Positions 1-11,352 of a DNA stretch of 64,000 nucleotides are shown in pieces (the stretch's first letter is position 1; the number at the start of each line of letters is the position of its first letter). Position numbers and translations under genes: made by a program. The stretch is from NCBI RefSeq assembly GCF_047511655.1, contig NC_133397.1:48374001-48438000 (forward strand), given 5' to 3'. This stretch comes from Castor canadensis. Lineage: Eukaryota > Chordata > Mammalia > Rodentia > Castoridae. Below the pieces are notes generated by a model that was not told where the DNA came from, made no database searches, and saw only the letters and a program-made list of their open reading frames with translations.

Positions 1-824
1 TCTGCCATATGATCCATCAATCCCACTCCTGGGGATATACCCAAAGGAATATGACACAGGTTACTCCAAAGGCACCTGCACACCTATGTTTATTGCAGCA
101 CTATTTGCAATAGCTAAGTAATAGAAACAGCCAAGATGCCCCACTATTGATGAATGGATCAAGAAAATGTGGTATTTATACACAATGGAATTTTACTCAG
201 CCATGAAGAGGAATGAAATCTTATCATTCACAAGTAAATGGATGGAACTGGAGAACATCATTCTGAGCAAGGTTAGCCAGGCTCAGAAGACCAAAAATCG
301 TATGTTCTCCCTCATATGCGGACTTTAGATCTAGGGTAAATACAGCTATGTTGTTGGATTTGGGTCACATGACAAGTGGAGAGCACATATGGGAGGTATG
401 GTGATAGTAGAAACCTTAAAACATGAAAGCGTTTTGTGTCCCCACTCCAGAGGAACTAATACAGAAACCTTAAAGCGACAGAGGTCAACACGAGAAGGGG
501 ATCAGGAACCGGTGGAAAGATTAGTTAAGAGATGAATCATATTGTGTTGTAACACATTTGTACATGGAAGCAATGCTAGGAATATCTCTGTATAGCTATC
601 CTTAATTCAACTAGGAAAAACACTTTCTTTCTCATTATGCTTATGTCTTCTCTTCAATAAAATTAGAGATAAGGGCAGAACAGGTTCTGCCTGGAAGCCA
701 GGGGTGTTGGGGGAGAGGGTGGGGGTAGGTGGCAGTGGGGAGAAATGACCCAAACAATGTATGCACATGTGAATAAATGAATAAAACAAAAGAGACATTG
801 AAAAACAAAAACAAAAAAACAAAC
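1..824 (+). mobile_element. LINE-1 3' end (end of ORF2 and 3' UTR), cut by window edge
   Basis: It opens inside the ORF2 C-terminal region (reads like QPLW...[13 protein letters not shown] with a stop introduced near 118), then has the 3' UTR with a G-rich stretch at 700-740 and the terminal motif tgtatgcacatgtgaataaa followed by an A-rich tail. It resembles the copies at 40404-42618, 51674-53699 and 58034-59017. The reading frame is broken. Confidence 0.85.
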
Positions 825-2010
825 CTTAGATAAAAGACTTCTTGGCTTCTTGGTAAGCAATGATTTTTTTGGATATGACACCAGCAGCAAAGCAATAAAA
901 GCAAAACCAGACACGTGTGATTACATCAAACTAAACAAAAAGAAAAATGTTCCTTACAGCAAAGGCAACCTATAGAATGGTGGGAAATATTTGCACACTG
1001 CATATCTTGTAAGTGGTTATTTTCCAAAGCATATAAGGACCTCCTACAACTAAATAGCAAGGAAACAAATGACCTAGTTAGAAATGTGAAGGACCTGACC
1101 AGACCTAGCTCCCAAGAAGACTTAGGACCAGCCAACAGATGTATGAAAAATGCTCACCATTGTTAATCATCAGGTAAATGGTAAGGAAAACCATGAGGTA
1201 CCACCTCACATATGTTAGAATGGCTATTACCAAATGACAAAGATAGCAAGTTTTCGGAAGGATGTGGAGAGAAGGGAAAATCAGTATGCTCTGATGAAAG
1301 GAAGGTAAATTAGGGCAGTCATTATAGAAGACAGTATGGTAGTACATGCCTGTAATCCCATGTATTCTGGAGGCTGAAGTGAAAGGATCACTTAAGACCA
1401 TAGATCTGAGACCATCCTGGGCAAGATACCAAGACTCTGTCTCCAAAAGAAATTAAAAACATAACTACTATATGATTTAGCAATCTCACTACTGGGTAAA
1501 CTTACAAAGGAATTGAAATTCTGTATCTGGAAGAGACATTTGCACTCCCATGCTCATTTCAGCATTACTAACAATTGCCAACATGTGGAAACAAAGTAAA
1601 TGTCTGCTGATGCAGGCATAAAGAAAATGTGGTATAAGTAATATACAGTGGAATATTATCAAACCTTAAAAATGGAGGTAATCCTGTCATTTTCAATAAC
1701 ATGTATAAAACTGGAGGACATTATGCTTAGAGAAAGAAGCCAGACGTAGACAATACTGCGTGATTCTACTGAGTATGGAATCTAAGCTAGTCACATTTGT
1801 ACAAGCAGAGGGTAGAATGGTGGTTGCCAGGGCCTGGGGGGAGGAAGAATTGGGGAGATGGTGGCCAAAGGGTACCAAGTTTTGGTTATGTAAGATGAAA
1901 AAGTTTTGGAGATCTAATCTACAGTTAGTATTGTTAAAATATATTTCATTTTTGTGTACTTGAAATTGCAAGAGGATAAATCTTAAGTGTTCTTACCACA
2001 CACACAAACA
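825..2010 (+). mobile_element. Older LINE-1 fragment (ORF2 end and 3' UTR), split by a SINE
   Basis: Decayed L1 ORF2 sequence runs from about 825 (kinship with the DKWxxIKL region) to 1335 and resumes at about 1450 with the typical stretch around catatgatttagcaat, ending in an ACACA-rich tail near 2010. The 3' part (variants of the segment containing ggttgccagggcctgggg) is typical of old mammalian L1M families. The SINE at 1335-1450 interrupts it. Confidence 0.7.
1335..1450 (+). mobile_element. B1-like (7SL-derived) SINE inside the old L1
   Basis: Contains the 7SL-type signature catgcctgtaatccca and ends gactctgtctccaaaaga. It sits exactly where the L1 sequence is interrupted. Boundaries are good to about 10 bp. 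Confidence 0.75.
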
Positions 2011-2540
2011 CACATGAAGGTCTATGAGATGTGGATATATTAGTTACTTGATTATAGTGATTATTTCATAATATATATCAAAATATCAAGCTTTACACTT
2101 TAAACATATAAAGTTTTAATTATTCAATTATTCCTTAATAAAAAAGGAAGAAAAAAGATAAAAGGCAACATAAGAAATAACAAATACTGAAACAGTGGTA
2201 ATATTGTCTAGGATCTGTTTTTGACAATTTTGGTATATTTTATTAGCATCTAATATGGGTTCCTGGTCACCATGAGTATATTACTAACTGGCATTCCTTA
2301 GTTTCATTTTTTTTCTTTAAATCAAATTTTTATTTTATCTTATTTGGAAAATAGTGAAAACTCTTGGGGTCCACATGTCATTTTGAGAAGAAGAGCTAAA
2401 AAGAAGTTGATGTTTAATATTTAATCAGTAAAAAACCTTTTTATTTCCTGCATGTAAATAATATTCTTATTTTGGACTGCTACTCATTACTTAGTCATAT
2501 TTTATTATCTAATAATTTTTTAAATCTCTTTTTTGATAGC
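2011..2540. other. AT-rich stretch, nothing recognised
   Basis: Low-GC sequence with homopolymer runs; no gene, exon or repeat family recognised. Confidence 0.5.
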
Positions 2541-2790
2541 ATATTCTAAATGCATGTTAGTATATACTAACGTATGTGTTCACTATGATACTCCCATACA
2601 TACGTATAATGTACTTTCATCAAATTTACCTCAATCATTACTTTCTTATTACTTCTCCCTCCTTTTTAAAGCTTTTTAACAAGTTTTATTATTCTGTTTT
2701 TATATGTGTGTGTGAAGTACTTTGATCATATTCATCCTCTCACCCTCTTCTTTAACCCTTTCCCCTCCTGCTGGTTCCCACCCCGATCTG
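2540..2790 (+). repeat. Unnamed interspersed repeat, copy A
   Basis: Shares an ordered series of blocks with 37460-37655 and 57835-58033: tattaattgtac-like, a CATATGCATATAAT-like block, a CT-rich middle, then gaagtactttgatcatatt. This is the most diverged of the three copies. Strand is arbitrary. Confidence 0.6.
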
Positions 2791-3487
2791 TCCCTCTACT
2801 TTACACTGGTGTCATTCATTTTTCTAAAGGTCTAGATTCTGCAAGTATTATTTAATAAATTCTATTGTATTGTAATCACGCAAATATTTTGTAATTTGAC
2901 AGTGAATTTAATTTTTAATTTATGACAGTGATTTATAATTTGATAGTTTGGGAGAATTCTGATTAGCTTAAAAGTATGAGTTAAGTATTTGACAGTCATC
3001 TCTTATTTTGACCATTAAAAATATCCAAATTTGATTTTTAGGGTTCACCTGAAGTCATAGTTAATTTCCCACTGGTAAAGAAGTGGTTGCTACTGGAATT
3101 TTTCATTTAATTTCAGTGGAAAGTGACTCCACTTCTAATCTGCCTGGCTTATTCCAAACCAAATATAATTTCCACTAATAAATTATAAGAAATAGAACAA
3201 ATTATGAGTGATAACCAAAAGGTGTATATGCTAAAGTTTTAAAAGAAATCTTCTAGTGAAAATCCAAATTCTTGAAAAATAGTGACACAATTGCACAGTT
3301 ATTGTTCTCAAACTGAAGCAATCATGTTAATTAGTTGTAAAATTAGCTAGTGAAATAAAATGCAATATTTAAGTGGAAAGGGGATCCTGAAAGCCAAAAC
3401 ATTGACTTATTCTGTTTTAGATCAGTACTTTCATGCTATCCATAAAAAAGAAACCCAAGATTTTTTGTATAAAATGAAAAGTTTTTG
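2791..3487. other. Intergenic sequence, nothing recognised
   Basis: AT-rich, no convincing open frame, no repeat family recognised. Confidence 0.4.
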
Positions 3488-3645
3488 TTCATTTATTTCT
3501 TTGAGACAGAGTCTGGCTGTCTCTAGCCCAGAGGGTCTTGAACTCACTTTCTAGCCCAGACTGGCTTCAAACTCTCTATCTTCTTGCCTTTGCTTCCAGA
3601 GTGCTGAGATTACAGATGTGTACTACCACATCTGGGCTTTTAGAA
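3488..3645 (-). mobile_element. B1-like SINE, inverted
   Basis: Reads tttgagacagagtctgg ... gtgctgagattacagatgtg ... catctgggct on the plus strand, which is the reverse of a 7SL-derived B1-type element. Confidence 0.8.
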
Positions 3646-3649
3646 TGAA

Positions 3650-4000
3650 AGTCTTTTTTTATTTTTATTTTTTGGTGCTATTGGTGTTTGTTTGAACTCA
3701 GGGCCTTGGACTTGCTAGGCAAGCACTCTCCCACTTGAGCCACATGACCACAGCTCTTTTTGCTTTTAGTTATTTTCCCTACTAGGATCTCATGTTTTTG
3801 CTTGGATAGCCTAGACTGAAATCCTTCTGTTTACACCTCCTGAGTAGCTGGGGTGACAGGTATGCATTACCATGCCTAGTTTTATTGGTTGAGATGGGGG
3901 TCTCACTAACTTCTGCCCAGGCTGGCCTGGTACTATGATCCTATCAATTTCCACCTCTCTAGTAGCTGGGATTATAGTTGTGAATCACTGTGCCTGGCAA
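3650..4000 (-). mobile_element. Composite SINE (tRNA-like head plus 7SL-like units), inverted
   Basis: In the reverse sense a 7SL-like unit (tagctgggattatag region) is followed by further 7SL-like sequence and a tRNA/ID-like box B segment (tttgaactcagggcc, cacttgagccac). At about 350 bp it is the most complete composite SINE in the window. Shorter relatives are at 10597-11232, 17158-17445, 27885-28045 and 37225-37440. Confidence 0.75.
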
Positions 4001-4074
4001 AATTATTTTTTTAAACTCTGGGAAATATGTTAGTGAATCAATCCTGTGTATGTTGTGTATTTCTGTATGTTAAG

Positions 4075-4290
4075 CCTTTATCTAGACAGTACGGCATAGT
4101 TGTAATGAGGGAGAGTCTCTGGAGCCTGACATCTTAGACTCAAAGCCTTGCTTCCCCATTTACTGGTTATAGGACCTCCAGGACCTTGGGAAAATTACCT
4201 AATCTCTTCAAGCCCTGGTTTCTTTATTTCTAAAATGGGGTAATAACAGTCTATTTAATTGAATTACTGTTAGGATTAGATGTCACAAGT
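4075..4290 (+). repeat. MIR element
   Basis: Contains the MIR core order: gagcctgacatcttagactcaa, ttactggttataggacct, gggaaaattacctaatctct, and a tail with ctaaaatggggtaataaca. A decayed, old SINE. Confidence 0.8.
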
Positions 4291-4464
4291 CATCCGAAAA
4301 ATTCTACCTTTTATCTAGGTGTAGGAGAGAATTTACTGGCTTAATCCATGTAGCTTTCTTCATTTTTAATATATAGTTGGTGTTTGGAGAATACTTTTTC
4401 CTGCCTAAGCTGTTTAACCTCTATATCCTTTGTCCTCCTGAAGGTGTCGAACAAAGCTGTGAGA

Positions 4465-4466
<2 letters not shown>

Positions 4467-4501
<35 letters not shown>
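4467..4501 (+). repeat. (GT)n microsatellite
   Basis: About 17 uninterrupted TG units. The short open frame through it (CVCVCV peptide) is an artefact of the repeat. Confidence 0.98.
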
Positions 4502-4503
<2 letters not shown>

Positions 4504-6560
4504 GGCGATGGGGGATACAGATTACAAAGTATAGCATGAAACAGGATTCTAATATTCAGGTATTAAAAAATAGAACACACAGAGAACAAACTTAATTCTG
4601 AGTGGGTACATAAAATTATGTGATCTGGTAAGGCTCTCATGTTTCAGCTTGTCTACAATTTTTTAAATAATGCAAATAAGTAATTATTAATTAATTAATA
4701 ATGCAAATATGCATTGAACTGTTTAATTTCTTTCCTGAGCTTCAGAGTTATATGGCTCTTTGTCCTGTGTGAAATGCCTCTGGTTCCACTTCTATATTGC
4801 CTCGTGTCCAGGTTAGCACAAAGTTCATCTCTTTTTATCTGCTCAGGGTTGTCAAGGCCTCTGGAAGTGAAGTCTGCAGTATTATAGGCAATATCAATAC
4901 AGAGGCAGCCCTGAGATAACATTACGAGGTGATGAATAAAGGGGTCACCTAAACTCCTTTAGTATTTAGTGTTAATAGGTATTTACTAACTTCTCACTGA
5001 CCTGACCTGAAATTCTTTAGGCAACGTAGTCCAGGTTCACGCTGCTGGAAATTTTTATCCTGCAGAAACATTTATTTTCACTGTCCTGTATTCCTTCATT
5101 TAGAGAAAGCTACTGTTTGAAGGGCTATTTGTTACCAGTGTTGAGCATCCCACCACCAATGACCCATCACATTCAAGGCGCTCTGCTGGGCATTGAGTAA
5201 ATATTTGCTAGTGTTCTCAATGCCAAGGCCTGTTGAGGACTTAAGAAGAATGTGGCTTAAGCAAGGATGGGGGAAGGGCAGTCCCTGTAGCTGTGTCACA
5301 AATTTTGGAGGTCTGGATTGAATGTCTCCAAAAATTGTCCATTTCCACCGCTTCAGTTGTTACTGTGTTGGCGACTGCATCTCCCTCAAGTTGACTTGAT
5401 ATACTCTTTCATGTTGACCCTTTGGAGAAGAGGAAGAATTCTCCTTTTCTAGTTTGTGCTTCCATCTGTGTTTGAAAACAAAGGAGTCATGAGAACAGTA
5501 GGTCTGTGAGTGTGCCACAAAGCAAGCCTTTGACGTTGCTTCACGTTTTCTGTTCCTAGCTGCCTTCTTTCTGTCAGCTCTTTTGAAGCACCCATAAAGC
5601 GAAATAGGCTCATTAAATGCCAAGAGGGTAAGTGAAGTTGGCAGTTGTAGCTATTCAAATAGGCTTTCTTCTTTAGATGTTTATACTTCAGGAAAAACAG
5701 CAACAAAACCAAACAGAAGACGAATGTCTGAATGTCACTGGCTATTCCTGGCCTCCCTTTTGGGGTAAGTGAGGTGAGCCATGCTCTGGAAGATGGGGCA
5801 TTTTGCTTCAGATCTAGCACTAAACTGATTCACAAAATTAATATTATAATGAAAAGCCAGCATGGCTTTGTCATTGTCATTTAATTTACTACATTTACAT
5901 ATAAGGACTGACTATCTCATATATGCCTGTCCTGCTTATACCTCAGGCTGACAAGGGCAAGCAAGAGTTCTGTGCTACAGAATAGCATTCTGTTCTTTCA
6001 TGAAGCTTTCCCCCCAAATTAGCTTCTTTTCTGAACTTACAGCATCCGTATTTTAATGAGCTGAAAGGGATGCCAAGATACATAGTTGGTTTTAACCCTC
6101 GAAATCTTACAGCCAGTAAATGAGGTAACATGTGATGATGTTGGGTAAATCACCATGCAAATGTGAGGTAATTTGAACTCATCTTTGAAAGATGGGAATG
6201 TTTCTGTGGTCTCCGGTTGTGGGAAAGAACATTCCAAACTGGGGGATAGTTTGAACAGAGGTACAGGGTTGTTTCTGAGAGTGAACACTTTCTATTTGTC
6301 CTGAGCAGTATTTGATACTGTTGACCACTTGGTTCATCTTGAAGTGTCTTTTGGCTTCTGTGGCCCCACATTCTGCTGAGTTTCCTCCTGCTTTTCTGAT
6401 GATTCTTTTTCACTTGTACTTCCAGTTTTCCATGACTATATATGCTGAGGCTGCTTTGCTTATGCCTCCAAGCCAGGCTGCAGTCCTGACGTTCAAGCTG
6501 TATAGTTAACTGTCTGCTGTTCACATCCATATATCCAACTCTTATCTAAACATCTTAAGT
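4502..6560. other. Intergenic unique sequence
   Basis: About 2 kb with no recognised repeat apart from a short MIR/L2-like tail near 5180-5225 (gggcattgagtaaatatttgc). The stretch 5340-5800 is somewhat richer in GC and has minus-strand open frames of 87 and 123 codons, which resemble nothing I know. Confidence 0.4.
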
Positions 6561-7010
6561 CCAGATCTGCACCTTTCTCTGTTTCTTACCTCAGTGAATA
6601 AAATCCATCTAGCTATTTACAAAACACATCAGAAATGTGGTATGATTTTGATTCATTCTTTCTTATCACTCTCCATATGATACACCATAGTATCTTTTAT
6701 ATTTTACTTTCTTAATTTTCCTAAATCTGTCAAGTCTTTCTAGCTCCTTTGTTATCTCCTTGGTCAGCTCACCATTATCTTTTGCTTGGATAACTGAAGT
6801 AGCCATCTGCCTTCAATCTTTCCTCTAGCTAAATTTTTTCTACATAGTAGACAGAGAAATTTTTCTAAAGTACGAGTTTGATCATTGTGTTGTTTCTATC
6901 TTTAAATCCTTGTGGTATCTCCCCTTTGCTTTAAGGATGGTGTCCACATCCCCACTCAGGACTTACTTGCCTTTCTTGTTCTGGTCCTGTGGACTTCTGC
7001 CACCACCAGC
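6560..7010 (+). repeat. L2-like LINE 3' fragment
   Basis: Decayed match to the L2 order: a gagtttgatcattgtgttg block, then cctttgctttaaggatggtgtccacat, as in other mammalian L2 3' ends. Edges uncertain. Confidence 0.5.
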
Positions 7011-7149
7011 ACCTGAAATTTTGAACTTACAGTTCATCGACTCACCAGGTGAGTTTTCATACTGTCAGGACTAGGGCTATGCTCTTCCCTGTTAGAGTAC
7101 ACCCTCCTCCTTTATTCTTCCTCTGATCTCATCTTGGAAATCACTGATG

Positions 7150-7612
7150 TATTATTCCTTTTTCTGTCACTGTTACAAAATACTTAAAGCTAGGTATTTG
7201 TAAAGAAAAGAGGATTATTTAGCTCACAGTTTTGATAGCTGGAAGTCCAGGGTTGGGTAGTCTTATCTGTTGGATTCTGGTGAGAGCCTCCTTGCATACA
7301 TCACAATATGGTGGATGGCATCATGGTGGGAGTGCATGTGAGAGGGAGAGATCACATGGGGAGACAGGAAGTCAGAGACTAGGGAGGAGTCAGTCTTGCT
7401 CTTTTTATAATAAAGCATGCTGTGTGAACTAATTGGGATCCCACAAGAATTATATTAATCTCTTTCAAGGACAATGCTCCTAGTGACCTCATTACCTTAC
7501 ACTAAGCTTCATCTCTCACAGGTTCTACCACTCCTCAATACTGTCACATTGGGGATCAAACTTCTGACACATGAACCTTAGGGGGACACATTCAAACCAC
7601 ATCTGAACCATA
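7150..7612 (-). mobile_element. MaLR-like solo LTR remnant, antisense
   Basis: Plus-strand reading passes through ttgtaaagaaaagaggattatttagctcacag, a region with catcatggtggg, and ends gggggacacattcaaaccacat. That is the reverse of an ERVL-MaLR type LTR. No internal coding region is present. A related, more decayed copy is at 13295-13690. Confidence 0.6.
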
Positions 7613-7844
7613 GCAACTATTCCTATTATATTCTAGTGGCTGGTTTAATTGTCTATATCTTTTTTAAGATCTAGAACAGTTTAGATAATCAATAGTTTTT
7701 TTTGGGTGAATAAGTGAGTGGTAATGCATGAAGTGTCTTTAAGGAATGGCAGGTCACCCAGTTTGACAGGAAATAAGATATATGAAAGACAGAAGTAAGT
7801 AAATGATGTGAGAGAAAGGTGGTTGGTGTCTTATACTGTAGTTC
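7613..7844. other. Intergenic, nothing recognised
   Basis: Short unique stretch with no recognised feature. Confidence 0.4.
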
Positions 7845-8121
7845 CTTAATACGAATTCTGAGATGAAGACTCTAGTGCAGGACATTTATTGGGGAATGCT
7901 CTTGGGCTCAATACCTGAGAAAGTGAGGGAGCAGTATATGATAGAGGGAAAAGTTGAACTGAAGTGAAGCTGTATGAGAGCTCTCAGATGATGTCATGTG
8001 GCACTTAGAATCTAACACAGCATTACAAAGTTGTACTGAATTGAGGCAAGGGTGCTGGGTCTTTGTATCTTCACAGCAAGCAACCATTGGTTGTGGGCCA
8101 CCCTACCCAAGGCAACAAAAC
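7845..8121. repeat. Possible LTR-like remnant, unclassified
   Basis: The block tagtgcaggacatttattgggg followed by gctcttgggctcaatacctg looks like an old, widespread LTR in reverse, but I cannot name the family. It leads directly into the tandem duplication. Confidence 0.35.
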
Positions 8122-8333
8122 TTGGGATGAATAGCTTCCATTGCTGAGGACAATTTCTGGAAAGGGATTCAACCCTGACCTGTCAGCAGCCGCCATTGGT
8201 GATATCTTGGGGAAAAGTATTCTGATATTGGGATGAATAGCTTCCATTGCTGAGGACAATTTCTGGAAAGGGATTCAACCCTGACCTGTCAGCAGCCGCC
8301 ATTGGTGATATCTTGGGGAAAAGTATTCTGATA
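8122..8333 (+). repeat. Perfect 106-bp tandem duplication
   Basis: Bases 8122-8227 and 8228-8333 read the same from ttgggatgaatagc to gtattctgata by eye, with no difference found. The unit lies at the edge of the LTR-like remnant. It creates no gene. Confidence 0.95.
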
Positions 8334-8389
8334 TGGGGGATCTGTGTGGCACACCACAACATCTATGCACTATGTCTTGTTCATTCCAG

Positions 8390-8800
8390 ACTGAGGAATT
8401 TATACTTTACTTGATAGGCTTTGGGATGCTGTGGAAGGTGTTTGCACAGAAAAGTAATGTGAGTCAGAGCTGTATTAGGAAGATTAATCAGGCTGGGGTG
8501 TTTAGATTGGATTGGAGGTAGGGAAACTGGAGTCAGAGAGGCCAGTGGGAGACTTTTGAAATAGTCCAGGCAAGGAAATAAAGTCCTAAACAAGGGTGTT
8601 GGCAGTAGAAATGGAAAAGGTGGGTGGTTGCAAGAGATACAACAATGCTAGAATTCACAAGCCCTGGGACTGAATATGGGAAATATGGAAGGAAGGAAAA
8701 TCAAAGTGATTCCACAGTTTTGAGCTTGGATGGATTATAAGGATGATGGTTCTGGATAAGAGAAATTTAAGAAAGACAGGCTGGTGGGTAGATTTGTTCA
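8390..8800 (-). repeat. L2-like fragment, antisense
   Basis: The order gtgagtcagagctgt, attggaggtagggaaactgg, ttgaaatagtccaggcaagg, gggtgttggcagtagaaatgg is the reverse complement of the L2 3' region. Strongly decayed. Confidence 0.5.
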
Positions 8801-9049
8801 GTTTACAGTATGGTAACCATCTACATGGTTAACTGGTGGCTGAGAAATTTGGGGGGAAGGGAAAACACACATACATGAAAAGTTATGTAATGATATAAGA
8901 ATGGTTGTGTAGCAGTACGAGTGTCAAATGAGCATAAAAATAGTTAATGCTAGAGGCCAGAGAAGGGAGAAATTACTGTGACCAAGAAATGTTCATAGAG
9001 AGTAGGATTTAAGTGTGAATTAGATGGAGGCCTAGGATTTATGATGAGG

Positions 9050-9265
9050 AAGGAGAAATAGGGAGGGCAGAATGATGGTGTTCTAATTGGGCCAGTGGTT
9101 TGAGCAGAGGCAGAGAGGAAGGAATATACACTACCTGTTCAGGAGAGCATGAGAAAATCAATTTGGCTAGAGGACCATTTTAGGAAATACTGGTTTAAAA
9201 AGTTGGAAAATTGATTGTGGAGGAATTGAATGATGGATTGAAGAGTGTAGAAGAATTTAGGAGGC
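9050..9265 (-). repeat. Second L2-like antisense fragment
   Basis: Contains gtttgagcagaggcagagaggaag, the reverse of the L2 segment just upstream of its 3' end. It may be part of the same insertion as 8390-8800. Confidence 0.35.
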
Positions 9266-10596
9266 ATTTTGCAAAACTTTGCTTGTGTTTCTGAAGTTTG
9301 CCCTATCTACCACCTGTATATGGGTCTCTATAAACCCACTAAACTCTCCACTTGAAAGACGTGCTCAGTGAGTTTGCACTTAAGTGGCTGTGATGTAGTA
9401 GGCTACTGGTCATTGGCAGTCCTTCTCATGGAGATTATATGAAGACACATGAGATGAAGTTCCAGCCTGCATGTGTTTTTAAGACTTTTACATGCAGTCT
9501 TTGCTTAGCTTTCATGAAGCCCAAAGAAACTGTGGCTTAATTTGTCAGATGGTTTACTGGCTTACCCTGAAAAGTAAATATTGTGTATCTGCAAGTGGAA
9601 AGTCAGTATGTATAATCTAGCTGCCTAGTCATGCCTGCCCCAAACACTGTTGAAAAGTTTGACCAAAGACTATAAAACTGTCAAGAGCTGAGGCCTAAGT
9701 CTGCTTCCACACCAAATAACTCGTTATTGAAGCAATTGGGAAGATAACAAGATGTGCATTTGACTTGCTGGGATTCCTTGTTTGCTACAGAAGCATCTGG
9801 CAGAGCCAAATAACTTTATATTGCATCATTTTTCATTTCTTGCTTTTTATTTATCATCCACTTGATTAATTTGACATGGAAACTTGCCCCACCTTCCTCT
9901 GAGCACTCTCATTGAATAAAAAGGGTATCTTGATTTAACATCAGGGACTTGAAAATGGAATCAACCAACAAAAACAACAACAAAATTTCTTTAGTGTCAT
10001 CTTTGAGCAGATGTTTAATTTCACCCTTTTCCACCCTCCTCATGGACTGCTACAAGACTTCCCACTGCCATTTTGGGACATTCACAAAATCACTTGTTTT
10101 GTTTGCTTCCTATAATTTCATCAGAGAGCGTCTGAAACATTTCTTGGGAAAAAAGATGACAATTATTGCTTAAGAGATTAACATCCCTTTTCCTTTCCTA
10201 TTTTTTGAAACAGGAAGCAAAAGATATGTGTCAGAGTCCTCATAGCTACTTTTGGAATGGCCTGATAGATTTAGGACCAGCCAAGGAGGCTATGCCATTG
10301 ATGATGTGTGAACAGTTACTTCTGGTAAGGTAAAGTGGTCCTAGCGTGTCTGTAGCTTTTCTCACAGTTAATTGCATGAGTTTTCACTCACCAGAAGAAA
10401 ATGTGCCAAACCTTGAGCAATTAAAAACACGCACACACAAAAATTTGAGCATGTTAAGTTTCAACTGATATTCAATGACAGCTCTACTTAATCTCTAAGA
10501 AGCAAACAAAGGAGTATTTACTGTTTTTATCCATTGTTCGGTCTTGCACAGCTAAATAATATTCTCCAGTCCACAGAGATGTTTACTGCAGTATAA
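9266..10596. other. Intergenic unique sequence
   Basis: No recognised repeat or exon; the open frame 9949-10173 (74 codons) shows no known motif. Confidence 0.4.
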
Positions 10597-10760
10597 AATT
10601 TTTTTTTGTGTGTGTGGCAGTACTTGGGTTTGAACTCAAGGCCTCATGCTAGGCATACGCTCTACCACTTGAACCACTCTGCCAGACCTCTTTTGTGTTG
10701 GATACTTTTGAGATAGGGTCCCACAAATTATTTACCTGGGCTGACCTCAAACTAGGGTCA
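10597..10760 (-). mobile_element. Composite SINE, inverted, left half
   Basis: tRNA/ID-like part (tttgaactcaaggcctcatgc ... accacttgaaccactctgcc) followed by the start of the 7SL-like part (gagatagggtcccac). It breaks off at gggtca and resumes at 11171 after an inserted L1 3' end. Confidence 0.75.
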
Positions 10761-11170
10761 TAATGCATATATATACATATATATACAAATTTCCTGTGTA
10801 GCTACCTCTATCTCAAATAAGCAAAAAATTCATTTTTTTCTTTTTCTTGTTTTATTTTACAAAATCAGAGAACAGAAGGGCCAGAACAGGTCCTGGGTGA
10901 GGTGGGTGTTGGTACCAGTAGGAGGGGTAAGGCAGGGAGGAAAGGGGGTAGGAGGGTAAATATGGTTAAAAAAAATGTGTTCACATGCATGTAAATGCAA
11001 AAATGATACTGTTGAAAGTGTTCCAGGAATGGGGGAGGGGGGAATAAAGGAGGTAATAGGGGCGGTGAATTCATGTGTGATCTATTGTAAGAACTTTTGT
11101 AAATGCTACAATGTACCCCACACAGCACAGCAATAAAGGGGAAAAAACAAAACAAAACCAAACCAAAAAC
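10761..11170 (+). mobile_element. L1 3' UTR fragment (older subtype) inserted in the SINE
   Basis: Aligns by eye with 12030-12395: gtagctacctctatctc, agagaacagaagg, gttggtaccagtag, gttccaggaatggggg, gtaagaacttttgtaaatg and a final cagcaataaa with an A-rich tail. Its 3' terminus differs from that of the L1s ending tatgcacatatgaataa. The duplication of the target is not clear. Confidence 0.75.
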
Positions 11171-11232
11171 CATGATCCTCCTGATCTCTGCCTGCTGAGA
11201 CCCTAGGATTATAGGCATGAACCACCAGTGCC
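11171..11232 (-). mobile_element. Composite SINE, inverted, right half
   Basis: Resumes with gatcctcctgatctctgcctgctga and ends gaaccaccagtgcctggc, completing the 7SL-like unit cut at 10760. Confidence 0.7.
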
Positions 11233-11239
11233 TGGCAAG

Positions 11240-11352
11240 ATTTTGTATTTTTTTGAAACAGGATTTCAGTATGCAACCCCGGCTAGCCTCAAACTCAGGA
11301 TCTTCCTGGCCTCCTGGGTGCTGGAAATACAGGCATGTACCACATTGCTTAA
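11240..11352 (-). mobile_element. B1-like SINE, inverted
   Basis: tttttgaaacaggatttcag ... ggctagcctcaaactcagg ... gtgctggaaatacaggcatg is the reverse of a B1-type monomer. It abuts the preceding composite SINE. Confidence 0.7.

Noticed and set aside
4377-4595. Open frame rich in Cys-Val
   Set aside because: Produced by the GT microsatellite; the same applies to the frame at 29755-29949.
5360-5820. Minus-strand open frames of 87 and 123 codons in a slightly GC-richer stretch
   Set aside because: Overlapping frames, no known motif, no splice or codon-use support; not enough to call a gene.
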